A stretch of DNA of 64,000 nt from positions 186,001 through 250,000 of the forward strand of contig SVTJ01000001.1 in assembly GCA_015063845.1 (NCBI GenBank). Reading direction: 5' to 3'. A program made the translations under genes and the position numbers. Origin of the DNA: Oscillospiraceae bacterium (lineage in GTDB: Bacteria; Bacillota; Clostridia; Oscillospirales; CAG-272). This document shows positions 42,285 to 50,729 of the stretch, piece by piece. How positions within the stretch are numbered: position 1 is the first letter of the stretch; every line of letters begins with the position of its first letter. Below the pieces are notes generated by a model. The model worked only from the letters and a program-made list of their open reading frames with translations, was not told where the DNA came from and searched no databases.

Positions 42285-43505
42285 TTATCTGATTCCGTAG
42301 TTCTCTATTACATAATCCATATCCTTATCGCCTCTGCCAGAGAGATTGATAAGAACAGAACCGTGTTCCATCTGCTTTGCAAGCTTCATACCGAAAGCAA
42401 CTGCGTGCGAGCTCTCGATAGCGGGGATTATACCCTCAAGACGAGCGAGCTTATAGAACGCATCAATAGTCTCCTCGTCATCGATAACGTCATACTTAAC
42501 TCTGCCTATCTCCTGAAGGAATGCGTGCTCAGGACCGGAGGAAGGATAATCAAGTCCGCTTGCAACGGAATATACGGGAGCCGGTTCTCCTTTTTCATCC
42601 TTAAGCATTATGCTGTTAAATCCGTGCATTATGCCCTCAGTACCATACTTAAGGCTTGCCGCATGATCACCAAGCTTTGGTCCGCGACCAAGAGGCTCAA
42701 TACCGTAAATATCAACAGGGTCGTTGAGGAAGCCTGCGAAAAGTCCCGCAGCATTGGAACCGCCGCCGACACACGCTACTATCGCGCTCGGCAGATGTCC
42801 CGTCATTTCTATAAACTGCTCTCTTGCCTCTATTCCAACAACACTCTGGAAGTCTCTTACCATCATCGGGAACGGATGAGGACCGAGAACAGAGCCAATA
42901 CAATAAATACTGTCCTTATACTCTTTGCTGTAAGCATCAAAAGCAGCGTCAACAGCTTCCTTAAGTGTCTGAAGTCCGTGAGTTACCTCAACGACGTTTG
43001 CGCCGAGTATCTTCATTCTTGCAACGTTGGGAGCTTGTTTCTTTATATCGACCGAGCCCATATAGATATCGCACTCAAGCCCAAAGTATGCCGCTGCAGT
43101 TGCGAGAGCAACGCCGTGCTGTCCTGCGCCCGTTTCTGCGATCACCTTTTTCTTTCCCATGTACTTCGCGAGAAGCGCCTCACCCATACAGTGGTTAAGC
43201 TTATGAGCTCCCGAATGGTTAAGGTCCTCACGCTTAGCGTAAAGCTGCACCTTACCGCCAAGAGCGTCAGAAAGTCTTTCAAGATGTGTTACGGGAGTAG
43301 GTCTGCCCTGAAATTCCTTTCTTATTCTGCGAAGCTCTGCTATAAACTTACGGGACTGGCAAATTGAATAATAAGCCTCGGTTATCTCTGCCATTGCTGC
43401 TTTGAGCTTATCATCAACGTACACTCCGCCGTACTTTCCAAAATATCCGTCCTTATCGGGATAATTGTTAAAATATGTATCAAAATCAACGTTATTAAGT
43501 TTCAT
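42285..43505 (-). CDS. trpB: Tryptophan synthase beta chain
   Basis: Makes L-tryptophan from indole and serine with PLP. A TrpB1-type protein of 406 residues. The catalytic Lys102 is in [14 protein letters not shown]. '[20 protein letters not shown]' (about 122-141) is the TrpB1 form, and the phosphate-binding '[14 protein letters not shown]' (about 242-255) and '[15 protein letters not shown]' (about 315-329) follow. It stands alone: no trpA, trpC or other trp gene is beside it, so in this locus it would work on indole supplied from elsewhere. GGAGG precedes ATG 43505. Regulated by a tryptophan T-box, see the leader features. Confidence 0.97.
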   Translation of the reverse strand: MKLNNVDFDTYFNNYPDKDGYFGKYGGVYVDDKLKAAMAEITEAYYSICQSRKFIAELRRIRKEFQGRPTPVTHLERLSDALGGKVQLYAKREDLNHSGAHKLNHCMGEALLAKYMGKKKVIAETGAGQHGVALATAAAYFGLECDIYMGSVDIKKQAPNVARMKILGANVVEVTHGLQTLKEAVDAAFDAYSKEYKDSIYCIGSVLGPHPFPMMVRDFQSVVGIEAREQFIEMTGHLPSAIVACVGGGSNAAGLFAGFLNDPVDIYGIEPLGRGPKLGDHAASLKYGTEGIMHGFNSIMLKDEKGEPAPVYSVASGLDYPSSGPEHAFLQEIGRVKYDVIDDEETIDAFYKLARLEGIIPAIESSHAVAFGMKLAKQMEHGSVLINLSGRGDKDMDYVIENYGIR

Positions 43506-43559
43506 AATTAAATTCCTCCAAAAAGTATATATGTGTGTTTATATCCAAAAGTTATAACA

Positions 43560-43595
43560 TCAACGCCATCGTTGCGATAAAATATAAGCCTTCAT
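43560..43595 (-). CDS. Possible 11-residue leader peptide between T-box and trpB
   Basis: ATG 43595 opens MKAYILSQRWR followed by TGA (43562-43560). A good AGGAG lies seven bases upstream (43607-43603). It is downstream of the T-box terminator, so it would be translated only on read-through. The peptide has one Trp codon, second from the end, and a CAACG/CGTTG hairpin covers the stop region. The layout recalls the Trp-rich leader peptide of the Bacillus rtpA operon, but a single Trp codon is weak evidence for a sensing role. Confidence 0.4.
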   Translation of the reverse strand: MKAYILSQRWR

Positions 43596-43613
43596 AAAAC
43601 GTCTCCTAAAAAC

Positions 43614-43870
43614 AAAAAACTGCCCCTATATCAGGGACAGGAATTACCTGCGGTGCCACCCGTGATAAAAGCTTGCGCTTCCACTCTGCGTTGCCAATAC
43701 AGCAACTCCGAACTGTAACGGTTTCGGCTCCGTCGGTTACTACTTGGTATTTCCCTTTCGACCGCCCTCATAAGTCCATTCATTGATGCTTCAATACCGC
43801 GCTTCCACCGCCGACGGCTCTCTGAAAATGAAGTTATATCAATTACTATTCTTAATCTCAGGTTTCTTTA
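43614..43870 (-). ncRNA. T-box riboswitch, tryptophan (specifier UGG)
   Basis: The leader on the minus strand holds the T-box core GGGTGGCACCGC (43661-43650), of which UGGCACC is the bulge that binds the tRNA 3' end. It then has a terminator CTGTCCCTGATATAGGGGCAG with TTTTTT (43640-43614). In Stem I the specifier context GAAUGGAC (43780-43774) gives UGG at 43778-43776, which matches trpB. Uncharged tRNA-Trp should favour the antiterminator and turn trpB on. Stem bases CCGTCGG and CCGACGG (about 43810 and 43725) close the Stem I region. Confidence 0.93.
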
Positions 43871-43877
43871 TGGTGAT

Positions 43878-43906
43878 ATTATACTCTACATTTGACATTT
43901 TGTCAA
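43878..43906 (-). promoter_or_regulatory. Promoter of the T-box-trpB unit
   Basis: On the minus strand perfect TTGACA (43906-43901), 17 bases, perfect TATAAT (43883-43878). Confidence 0.9.
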
Positions 43907-43909
43907 TAG

Positions 43910-43942
43910 AAAATGCCGTATTTTTTTCAAATACGGCATTTT
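43910..43942 (-). terminator. Terminator of adhE-kinase unit
   Basis: Perfect 14-bp stem AAAATGCCGTATTT/AAATACGGCATTTT (43910-43923 with 43929-43942), seven bases after the stop of the APH-like gene. Just beyond it lies the trpB promoter. Confidence 0.88.
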
Positions 43943-43948
43943 ATTTTA

Positions 43949-44698
43949 CTATTCATAGTCAACGACGTCTATCCAACCGTGCAGAAAATCTCTTTCCTCG
44001 GGCTTACCCTTGACCGACTGAGACGCGGCAACGATAGGAAGCCATTTCTGAACGTACTTAAGAGGTGTACCGCTCTTTTTACAGAAAAGATCAACGTACT
44101 TATCAGCAACGTCACGCTTGCCTTCAAGGCTGAACAAGAGATACGTGCGCGCAACGTCAGCAGATGCGTTGCCCTGAGTCGCGTGAGCCCAGTCTATGAT
44201 ATAAGGAATACCGCTCTCGGTGATAATAATATTAGTTGGGTTAAAGTCACCGTGACATACCTTTGTATGCTTAGGCATTCCCTCAAGTCTTGTATGCAAC
44301 TCATATCTTGTTGTCTCGTCGATATCAGCCTGAGATATCTTACGGTTCATTTTATCCTTGAGTTTATTGAGCATGGGGCAGGTCTTAGAATGCATCTTGA
44401 GCTGAAGCTCAACAAACATTTCGAGATATTCGTCAAGCTTTTCGGGATGCTCTGCCATAAGCTCTTCAAGCGTCTTTCCCGTTATATATTCGGATACAAT
44501 CGCCCACTTACCGTCAACCTTTGTTACTTCAAGAACACGGGGCATATTAAGACCTGTCTCTTCAACTCTCGCTTGGTTAAGAGCTTCGTTGAGAACATCT
44601 GCCTTTGAGTAATCTGCATCAAACACCTTAACTGTCTTGTCACCGTCACGGTATATTATCTTTGTGTCTCTTACTGCAATAATAGTATCAAGCTTCAT
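43949..44698 (-). CDS. Aminoglycoside phosphotransferase-like kinase (APH/choline kinase family)
   Basis: A 249-residue protein kinase-like enzyme. The N-lobe has 'KTVKVFDADYSKADVLNEAL' (about 20-40) with a Lys in the ATP-binding position, and 'WAIVSEYITGKTLEELM' (about 63-79) forms the hinge. The C-lobe has the APH catalytic loop VCHGDFNPTNIII (Asp and Asn of HGD-x4-N, about 146-158) followed by 'YIIDWAHATQG' (about 163-173), where Asp binds metal. It resembles a subfamily of small APH-like proteins of Firmicutes and Fibrobacter whose substrate is unknown; I see no reason to call it a resistance gene. ATG 44698 follows GGAGGG by seven bases. It lies 14 bases after adhE and probably shares its transcript. 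Confidence 0.7.
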   Translation of the reverse strand: MKLDTIIAVRDTKIIYRDGDKTVKVFDADYSKADVLNEALNQARVEETGLNMPRVLEVTKVDGKWAIVSEYITGKTLEELMAEHPEKLDEYLEMFVELQLKMHSKTCPMLNKLKDKMNRKISQADIDETTRYELHTRLEGMPKHTKVCHGDFNPTNIIITESGIPYIIDWAHATQGNASADVARTYLLFSLEGKRDVADKYVDLFCKKSGTPLKYVQKWLPIVAASQSVKGKPEERDFLHGWIDVVDYE

Positions 44699-44712
44699 TG
44701 TATGACCCTCCA

Positions 44713-47331
44713 TTATATTTCTGTGTGAGTTCCGTAGTAAGCATTGAGATACATCTGCTTTATCTCGCTCATAAGGGGATATCTGGGGTTAGCACCTGTG
44801 CACTGGTCGTCAAACGCCTGCTCGACCATTTCGTCAAGGCGAGCAAGGAAATCTGCCTCATCGGGAACGTAATCCTTGATAGTTGCCTTAATACCAACCT
44901 TAGTCTTAAGCTCATCAATGGCGGCAATAAGGTTTTCAAGCTTTTCTTCATCGTTTGCTCCCTTGATACCAAGATAATCTGCTACCTCAGCATATCTCGC
45001 GAGCGTATGAGGGTGATCGTACTGCGAGAACGTTCCCATCTTTGTAGGAGCCTCGCTTGCGTTAAATCTGAGCACCTCGTCTATCATAAGGGCGTTTGCG
45101 ACGCCGTGAGGAAGATGATGGAAAGCTCCGAGCTTATGAGCCATAGAGTGACAAACTCCAAGGAATGCGTTTGCGAATGCCATACCTGCCATCGTTGCTG
45201 CGTTTGCCATCTTTTCTCTTGCAACTACGTCGGTCTGTCCATTTTCATAAGCTCTGGGAAGATACTCAAATACCATCTTAAGAGAACGAAGAGCAAGACC
45301 GTCAGTATAGTCGGTAGCGAGCATAGCAGCATAAGCTTCGAGTGCATGTGTTACGGCATCTATACCAGAAGCTGCCGTAAGTCCCTTGGGCGCGGACATA
45401 TGAAGGTCAGTGTCGATTATAGCCATATCGGGCATAAGCTCATAGTCTGCCAGAGGATACTTTATACCAGTCTTTTCGTCAGTGATGACAGCAAAAGGAG
45501 TTACCTCGGAGCCTGTTCCGGCAGAGGTAGGAATAGCGATAAAGTATGCCTTTTCACCCATTTTGGGGAAAGTATAAACTCTCTTACGGATATCAACGAA
45601 ACGCATCGCCATATCCATAAAGTCGACCTCGGGATGCTCATAAAGCACCCACATGATCTTAGCCGCGTCCATAGCAGAACCGCCGCCAAGAGCGATTATT
45701 ACGTCGGGCTCGAAGGAGCGCATCTGAGCAGCGCCTTCCATAGCACTTTCAAGAGACGGATCGGGAGCAACGTTATAGAACGTCGTATGGGTGATACCCA
45801 TACCGTCAAGCTTGTCGGTTATGCACTTTGTATATCCGTTCTTATAAAGGAAGCTGTCAGTTACGATAAATGCTTTCTTCTTTCCGAGAACGTTCTTAAG
45901 CTCATCGAGAGCAACGGGCAAACAACCCTTCTTGATATAAATCTTTTCGGGAGCTCTGAACCAAAGCATATTTTCTCTCCTCTCTGCAACAGTTTTGATG
46001 TTTATAAGGTGCTTTACACCAACGTTTTCGGAAACACTGTTTCCACCCCAAGATCCACAGCCAAGCGTGAGCGAGGGCGCGAGCTTAAAGTTATACAGGT
46101 CTCCGATACCGCCCTGAGCGGAGGGAGTGTTGACGAGAATACGGCAGGTCTTCATGTGAGCCGCAAAATAATCAAGCTTTTCTCTTTCAGCGATCTCATT
46201 AAGATATACGGAAGAGGTGTGACCGTAGCCGCCGTCCGCAACGAGCTGCTCTGCTTTAGCAACTGCATTCTCAAAGCTTGTAGCACGGTACATTGCAAGA
46301 ACTGGTGAAAGCTTTTCGTGGGCAAATTCCTCGCTTATCTCAACGCTCTCGACCTCACCGATGAGTATCTTTGTGGATACGGGAACATCAACGCCTGCAA
46401 GTGCAGCTATCTTATGAGCGCTCTGTCCTACGATTTTAGCGTTAAGAGCGCCGTTTATGATAATGGTCTTTCTTACCTTCTCGGTCTCGTCTTCGGTAAG
46501 AAAATAACAGCCTCGAGCCGCAAACTCATTCTTTACCTTATCGTATATGCTGTCGAGAACTATGCAAGACTGCTCAGAGGCGCAAATCATACCGTTATCA
46601 AATGTCTTAGAATGAATTATTGAGCTGACAGCAAGAAGTATATCAGCGCTGTCATCTATTATTGCGGGGGTGTTACCTGCTCCAACTCCAAGAGCGGGCT
46701 TTCCACTCGAATATGCCGCTTTAACCATTCCCGGACCGCCTGTTGCGAGAATTATATCTGCCTCTTTCATTACCATGTTAGTCATTTCAAGAGAAGGAAC
46801 ATCTATCCACCCGATTATTCCCTCGGGAGCACCTGCCGCGACCGCCGCCTCAAGAACAAGCTTTGCAGCAGCAATTGTCGACTTCTTTGCTCTTGGGTGA
46901 GGGCTGATGATTATTCCATTTCTTGTTTTAAGGGAGATAAGCGTTTTGAATATCGCGGTAGACGTAGGGTTAGTAGTAGGAATGACCGCAGCTATAACAC
47001 CGATAGGCTCAGCTATCTTTTTTGTACCGAATGCCGTATCTTCTTCAATAACACCGCAAGTTTTGGTATCCTTGTAGGCGTTATATATATATTCTGCCGC
47101 ATAGTGGTTTTTGATGACCTTATCCTCAACAACGCCCATGCCAGTCTCTTCAACTGCCATTCTTGCAAGCGATATTCTTGCTTTGTTTGCAGCGGATGCC
47201 GCAGCAAGGAATATCTTATCTACCTGCTCTTGCGTATACGTGGCAAATCTTGTCTGTGCTTCTCTGATCTCCGCGAGCTTGCGCTCAAGAGCATCAACAC
47301 CGTCGACGATACCGTATGTCTTCTCGTTCAT
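44713..47331 (-). CDS. adhE: Bifunctional acetaldehyde-CoA/alcohol dehydrogenase
   Basis: Reduces acetyl-CoA via acetaldehyde to ethanol, re-oxidising two NADH in fermentation; usually forms long spirosomes. The 872 residues have an N-terminal aldehyde dehydrogenase half and an iron-dependent alcohol dehydrogenase half. The first half carries 'IPTTNPTSTAIFKTL', NAD loop 'GVGAGNTPAIID' and catalytic Cys in 'NGMICASEQSCIV' (about 244-256). The second half (from about 455) has 'ALGGGSAMDAAKIMW' and iron ligands in 'GIDAVTHALEAYAA' and 'GVCHSMAHKLGAFHHLPHG' (about 725-743). No ribosome site is obvious beyond AAAGGGT. It has its own strong promoter and a Rex-like site upstream. Confidence 0.97.
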   Translation of the reverse strand: MNEKTYGIVDGVDALERKLAEIREAQTRFATYTQEQVDKIFLAAASAANKARISLARMAVEETGMGVVEDKVIKNHYAAEYIYNAYKDTKTCGVIEEDTAFGTKKIAEPIGVIAAVIPTTNPTSTAIFKTLISLKTRNGIIISPHPRAKKSTIAAAKLVLEAAVAAGAPEGIIGWIDVPSLEMTNMVMKEADIILATGGPGMVKAAYSSGKPALGVGAGNTPAIIDDSADILLAVSSIIHSKTFDNGMICASEQSCIVLDSIYDKVKNEFAARGCYFLTEDETEKVRKTIIINGALNAKIVGQSAHKIAALAGVDVPVSTKILIGEVESVEISEEFAHEKLSPVLAMYRATSFENAVAKAEQLVADGGYGHTSSVYLNEIAEREKLDYFAAHMKTCRILVNTPSAQGGIGDLYNFKLAPSLTLGCGSWGGNSVSENVGVKHLINIKTVAERRENMLWFRAPEKIYIKKGCLPVALDELKNVLGKKKAFIVTDSFLYKNGYTKCITDKLDGMGITHTTFYNVAPDPSLESAMEGAAQMRSFEPDVIIALGGGSAMDAAKIMWVLYEHPEVDFMDMAMRFVDIRKRVYTFPKMGEKAYFIAIPTSAGTGSEVTPFAVITDEKTGIKYPLADYELMPDMAIIDTDLHMSAPKGLTAASGIDAVTHALEAYAAMLATDYTDGLALRSLKMVFEYLPRAYENGQTDVVAREKMANAATMAGMAFANAFLGVCHSMAHKLGAFHHLPHGVANALMIDEVLRFNASEAPTKMGTFSQYDHPHTLARYAEVADYLGIKGANDEEKLENLIAAIDELKTKVGIKATIKDYVPDEADFLARLDEMVEQAFDDQCTGANPRYPLMSEIKQMYLNAYYGTHTEI

Positions 47332-47404
47332 TTTCTTGTTTACCCTTTCTGATTTTGCATAATTTTGATTTTAAAATTGCATTTAATATCATTTGGACGG
47401 TAAC

Positions 47405-47433
47405 ATTATACCACTGAATCTACGGGTTGTCAA
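47405..47433 (-). promoter_or_regulatory. Promoter of adhE
   Basis: On the minus strand perfect TTGACA (47433-47428), 17 bases, perfect TATAAT (47410-47405), 73 bases before the start codon. Confidence 0.9.
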
Positions 47434-47440
47434 TAGAATA

Positions 47441-47458
47441 TTGTTAATTTTTTATCAT
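47441..47458. promoter_or_regulatory. Candidate Rex operator upstream of the adhE promoter
   Basis: TTGTTAA-TTTT-TTATCAT, 18 bases. The left half matches the Rex consensus TTGTTAA-n4-TTAACAA exactly and the right half at five of seven positions. It lies eight bases upstream of the -35. Rex, an NADH-sensing repressor, controls adhE in many Firmicutes. Confidence 0.4.
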
Positions 47459-47537
47459 TCTTTGCAAGTTTCCACTTTTTTAACAACATTTCAAAGTAAA
47501 CGCACACTTACATCATCAAATTTAACAAAACACAAAA

Positions 47538-47577
47538 AAACTCACATTCCTACTCGTTTTTTGAGCAGGAATGTGAG
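47538..47577 (-). terminator. Terminator of the GH106-like gene
   Basis: 15-bp stem CTCACATTCCTACTC/GAGCAGGAATGTGAG with one mismatch (47541-47555 with 47563-47577), followed on the minus strand by seven T. Confidence 0.9.
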
Positions 47578-47584
47578 AAAAATA

Positions 47585-50500
47585 CTACTTATGATAATTG
47601 ATCACTCTCGGACACTTCATAATACCGAAGTTTGCAAGCCTGTACTCCCTGCTAAATGCGTCACCGCTCTTATACCAATGAGAAGGACCGTAATAAGGAT
47701 CGTATATGCCCCAATGCAAAGATCCAAAAGTATTATGCCTATTTCCGATACATTTTATCTCCAATATATGCTTTCCTTTTTTCACATTCGGAATCACAAC
47801 TTTATACGGTGGAAGTATTATATTCTCGCAGAACTCACCGTCAAGATATACCTTTACAAATTCACATCGATAGTAATTGACAGATATCTCAACTCTTCCT
47901 TCCTCGACATCTATCTGTGTCTTGTAGCTAAGCGTTCCTGCGTAAAACGGCAAGCCTTGCGTAACTACACTTCCAAAAGAAAGTATATTCGTAGGTTCGC
48001 GTAGTGTCTTTTGTGTTCCCTGTAATTCTACGTCAAATTCGCCCAAGAGATACATAGGCTCAAGTCCGTAAGTTTTACTGATACTTACCTTGACCTTAAT
48101 TATATTCTCTCCCTTTGCAAACTTAGGAAGCGACATTTTCTTTATATCCTCGTCGACGTACCATCCATCGCAGACAATTGGAACATTTACACCATTTACA
48201 GATATCTCTTTAGCTCTCTCGAATGCAATACAAGTTGAAAGCTCTGTTTCACTATTCACCTTAAAACGTAGATACACATCATACGACACGTTGTCGTCAA
48301 CACACCAAGGCTGAGGCGCGCTCTTTCCCATAATAAAAGGAAGTGAAAATTGCTTTCTGCAATCGGTATCTATCGAAAGCACGTATCGCTCATCGCTCCA
48401 ATTGACCCCGTCCAAAGAAAACTCAGCCATATCAAGAAGACAAACGTTTGCTTCCTCGCGCGTATATTCAACCGTATTACCAATACAGATATCTGTCGCA
48501 ATGCAGTCTGTATGAGCAAATTCTGTGCTCTCTGTCCTTACCTTTTCAAGGCGTATTAGCGCGGTATCGTATTTGTACAACGTCAGATCCGCGTATGTCT
48601 TGTTATCAACGTACTTACAAGCGAGCGGACACGTATGACCCGACATAGTATCGTAAAGAACGGGCGTATAAACACCATCGAGCTTAAGTATATAGTTATC
48701 TGAAGAGATATCTTCACTGTCTGCGATCTTTTTAGCTCTGCTGAAAAACAGCCATCTTTCATTGTCAAGTACTCTTTCCTGATAGATAAGATCGTCAACT
48801 GTCTTTCCGTCTTTATGTATAAGCTCAAACGTTCTGTACTCTTTCAAAGCCTTTTCGAGAGCAAGCTGCGAGAATTCAACCACCTCACACGTCTCTGCAA
48901 GCGCAGAAGCGGTATCGTTGCGCTGTGCATCCACAAGCTTTGGCACATTGCCTGCGAAAACTATTCTAACGCCACTATCACGAAGTTGCTTCAAAGCATC
49001 AACAGTTGAAGCGCGAAGTGTTATACAATCGGGAACAACGATAACATCATAACGCATCTCTCCTATGTTTCCTGACGCTCCAAGCTGCTCGGGTAACAAA
49101 GACTCATTGACAAAATCAAAATCTATTCCGCCAAAAGTCAGCCAATCGAAAATTTTTGCAAATGCGTTATCTCTTTCAGTGCAAATGCGTGCGGTCTTAT
49201 CCTTCACACCGTACAAAAGCCAAAAGCTCTCGATGGGATGAATGACACCAACACGAACGACAGGACGTCCGTTTTCAAGTACGGTGTGAAGTCTCGAAAA
49301 GTGATCCTCAAGTATCTTATTGTCAAGATACCAAGGAGATTGATAGCTAAACGTTGCGGGGTAGTCGCGTTTGCCGTCTCCCAGCATAGTCATCCAGCTA
49401 AGGTGCGGTATTCTGACGGTTATGCCAAGCGCACTCTGCCAGTTACCTTGATGAAAATACTCTCTGAAGTCGGTATCCCAGTTATTAACTCCGTAAAGCT
49501 CAGACATCAAACGGCTCTTTCCGCACTGATGAGCTACCGATCTGCATTGAACTGCTGTCGCAAATTCGTATCCGCCTTGAAGAATATCGATACCGAGTAT
49601 TTCCTCGTCTGCGTAACAACGCATTACATCTTTTGTGCAAGACGTTTGCGTCAAAAGCGTCTGTTCTTGCAAAAAGTGCCCCGTAAAGCTTATGCCATGT
49701 TCTCTGCACCAATCTCCGATCTGTTGGGAATAAGCCTGCCTAAAACGTGCCGCAACGTGCTCGTGATATCTATAACGGACAGTTGAATACGAGCCGTCTG
49801 CCTTTTCCCATATAAGCTCGGGAAGATGAGCGACAATATCTTCTCCAAATTGAGCATAATAAGTATCAGCAAACGTATGTGTCCAAGGAAGCTTTACGTC
49901 AGTAAGCATTTCGAGCTCGGAATACTTTGGCATCTCGGTTATAATGCAGTGCGGCTCATCGGTAAATATCGCTTCTACCGTGTTTCCGAAATACTCTCCG
50001 ACCTCATCGTAATACTTATCGTAAGTAAGTTCAATAAATCTACCTATTGATTTAGGATCAAGCGTGTCAACGTTTGCTTGCCCATTGTATCTCGGGCTGT
50101 CCTCTGTAATACAAACTAAAACGAACAAATTCGCGGCATCCTTGACGGTCTGCTTATAATCGACAAGATATCCGTTCTTGTCAAGCTCTACGTGGAACGA
50201 TGCAAGCAACTGAGGAGTGCCATCATAATTCTCATTGACATCTTTATAAGTTGTCGGCAATGCGGTGGTAAACTTTAGATACTTTACTCGATAATTTTTG
50301 TCGACAGTTACAGCTCCGCCTGCGTTTCCGGAAGGCCATCTGTCTTCGTCGTAAAGCCAAACCTTAAGTCCGTATTGCTCTGCACATCTTATTGCGAGCT
50401 TTACCATATCCATAAACTCTTCGCCCATATATTTTGTGCGAAGTCCGTTTCTCGAATGAATGACAAAGCCGCCAAACCCCATATCATAAAAATCTTTTAT

Positions 50501-50617
50501 CTGCTTTTCGATTTTCCGCGGCGTTATTTCGGTATTCCACGCCCAAAAGGGGTTGCCGTGATAATGCAAAGGCGGAATTTTAAAGTCTTCCGTTATGAAA
50601 TCTTTTTTATCTAGCAT
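47585..50617 (-). CDS. Large glycoside hydrolase, GH106-like (alpha-L-rhamnosidase type)
   Basis: A 1010-residue protein. The N-terminal 350 residues form a TIM-barrel-like region with the pattern of GH106-related enzymes: 'YHGNPFWAWNTEITPRKIEK' (about 15-34), 'QIKDFYDMGFGGFVIHSRNG', 'KVWLYDEDRWPSGNAGG' (about 81-97), and 'EAIFTDEPHCIITEMP', which has acidic residues where a catalytic Glu would lie. A middle region and C-terminal jelly rolls ('VYLDGEFCENIILPPYKVVI') follow. No signal peptide, so a cytoplasmic enzyme. The sugar is unknown; rhamnosidase is a guess from the family. ATG 50617 follows AAGGAG by ten bases. A longer open frame up to 50941 overlaps the dapF part of the next gene and is rejected. 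Confidence 0.7.
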   Translation of the reverse strand: MLDKKDFITEDFKIPPLHYHGNPFWAWNTEITPRKIEKQIKDFYDMGFGGFVIHSRNGLRTKYMGEEFMDMVKLAIRCAEQYGLKVWLYDEDRWPSGNAGGAVTVDKNYRVKYLKFTTALPTTYKDVNENYDGTPQLLASFHVELDKNGYLVDYKQTVKDAANLFVLVCITEDSPRYNGQANVDTLDPKSIGRFIELTYDKYYDEVGEYFGNTVEAIFTDEPHCIITEMPKYSELEMLTDVKLPWTHTFADTYYAQFGEDIVAHLPELIWEKADGSYSTVRYRYHEHVAARFRQAYSQQIGDWCREHGISFTGHFLQEQTLLTQTSCTKDVMRCYADEEILGIDILQGGYEFATAVQCRSVAHQCGKSRLMSELYGVNNWDTDFREYFHQGNWQSALGITVRIPHLSWMTMLGDGKRDYPATFSYQSPWYLDNKILEDHFSRLHTVLENGRPVVRVGVIHPIESFWLLYGVKDKTARICTERDNAFAKIFDWLTFGGIDFDFVNESLLPEQLGASGNIGEMRYDVIVVPDCITLRASTVDALKQLRDSGVRIVFAGNVPKLVDAQRNDTASALAETCEVVEFSQLALEKALKEYRTFELIHKDGKTVDDLIYQERVLDNERWLFFSRAKKIADSEDISSDNYILKLDGVYTPVLYDTMSGHTCPLACKYVDNKTYADLTLYKYDTALIRLEKVRTESTEFAHTDCIATDICIGNTVEYTREEANVCLLDMAEFSLDGVNWSDERYVLSIDTDCRKQFSLPFIMGKSAPQPWCVDDNVSYDVYLRFKVNSETELSTCIAFERAKEISVNGVNVPIVCDGWYVDEDIKKMSLPKFAKGENIIKVKVSISKTYGLEPMYLLGEFDVELQGTQKTLREPTNILSFGSVVTQGLPFYAGTLSYKTQIDVEEGRVEISVNYYRCEFVKVYLDGEFCENIILPPYKVVIPNVKKGKHILEIKCIGNRHNTFGSLHWGIYDPYYGPSHWYKSGDAFSREYRLANFGIMKCPRVINYHK

Positions 50618-50651
50618 AAAGTATACTCTCCTTATCAATGAGATCAATATG

Positions 50652-50680
50652 ATTATATCATACGTAACGAAAAAAATCAA
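50652..50680 (-). promoter_or_regulatory. Promoter of the GH106-like gene
   Basis: On the minus strand TTGATT (50680-50675), 17 bases, TATAAT (50657-50652) with TGA before it (extended -10), 34 bases before the start codon. Confidence 0.8.
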
Positions 50681-50692
50681 CGTAAAACAAAA

Positions 50693-50722
50693 AATAAACC
50701 GCGGATAAGTCCGCGGTTTATT
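50693..50722 (-). terminator. Terminator of the arginine operon
   Basis: Perfect 13-bp stem AATAAACCGCGGA/TCCGCGGTTTATT (50693-50705 with 50710-50722), loop TAAG, followed by a T-rich run on the minus strand; seven bases after the carB-dapF stop. Confidence 0.92.
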
Positions 50723-50729
50723 AATCAAA

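Noticed and set aside
42225..43367. 380-codon plus-strand open frame opposite trpB
   Set aside because: Runs through the trpB terminator and the antisense of a clear TrpB; no ribosome site and no family resemblance.
44698..46308. 536-codon open frame on the plus strand opposite adhE
   Set aside because: Antisense to a full-length, motif-perfect AdhE; the translation has no recognisable domain and is a by-product of codon bias.
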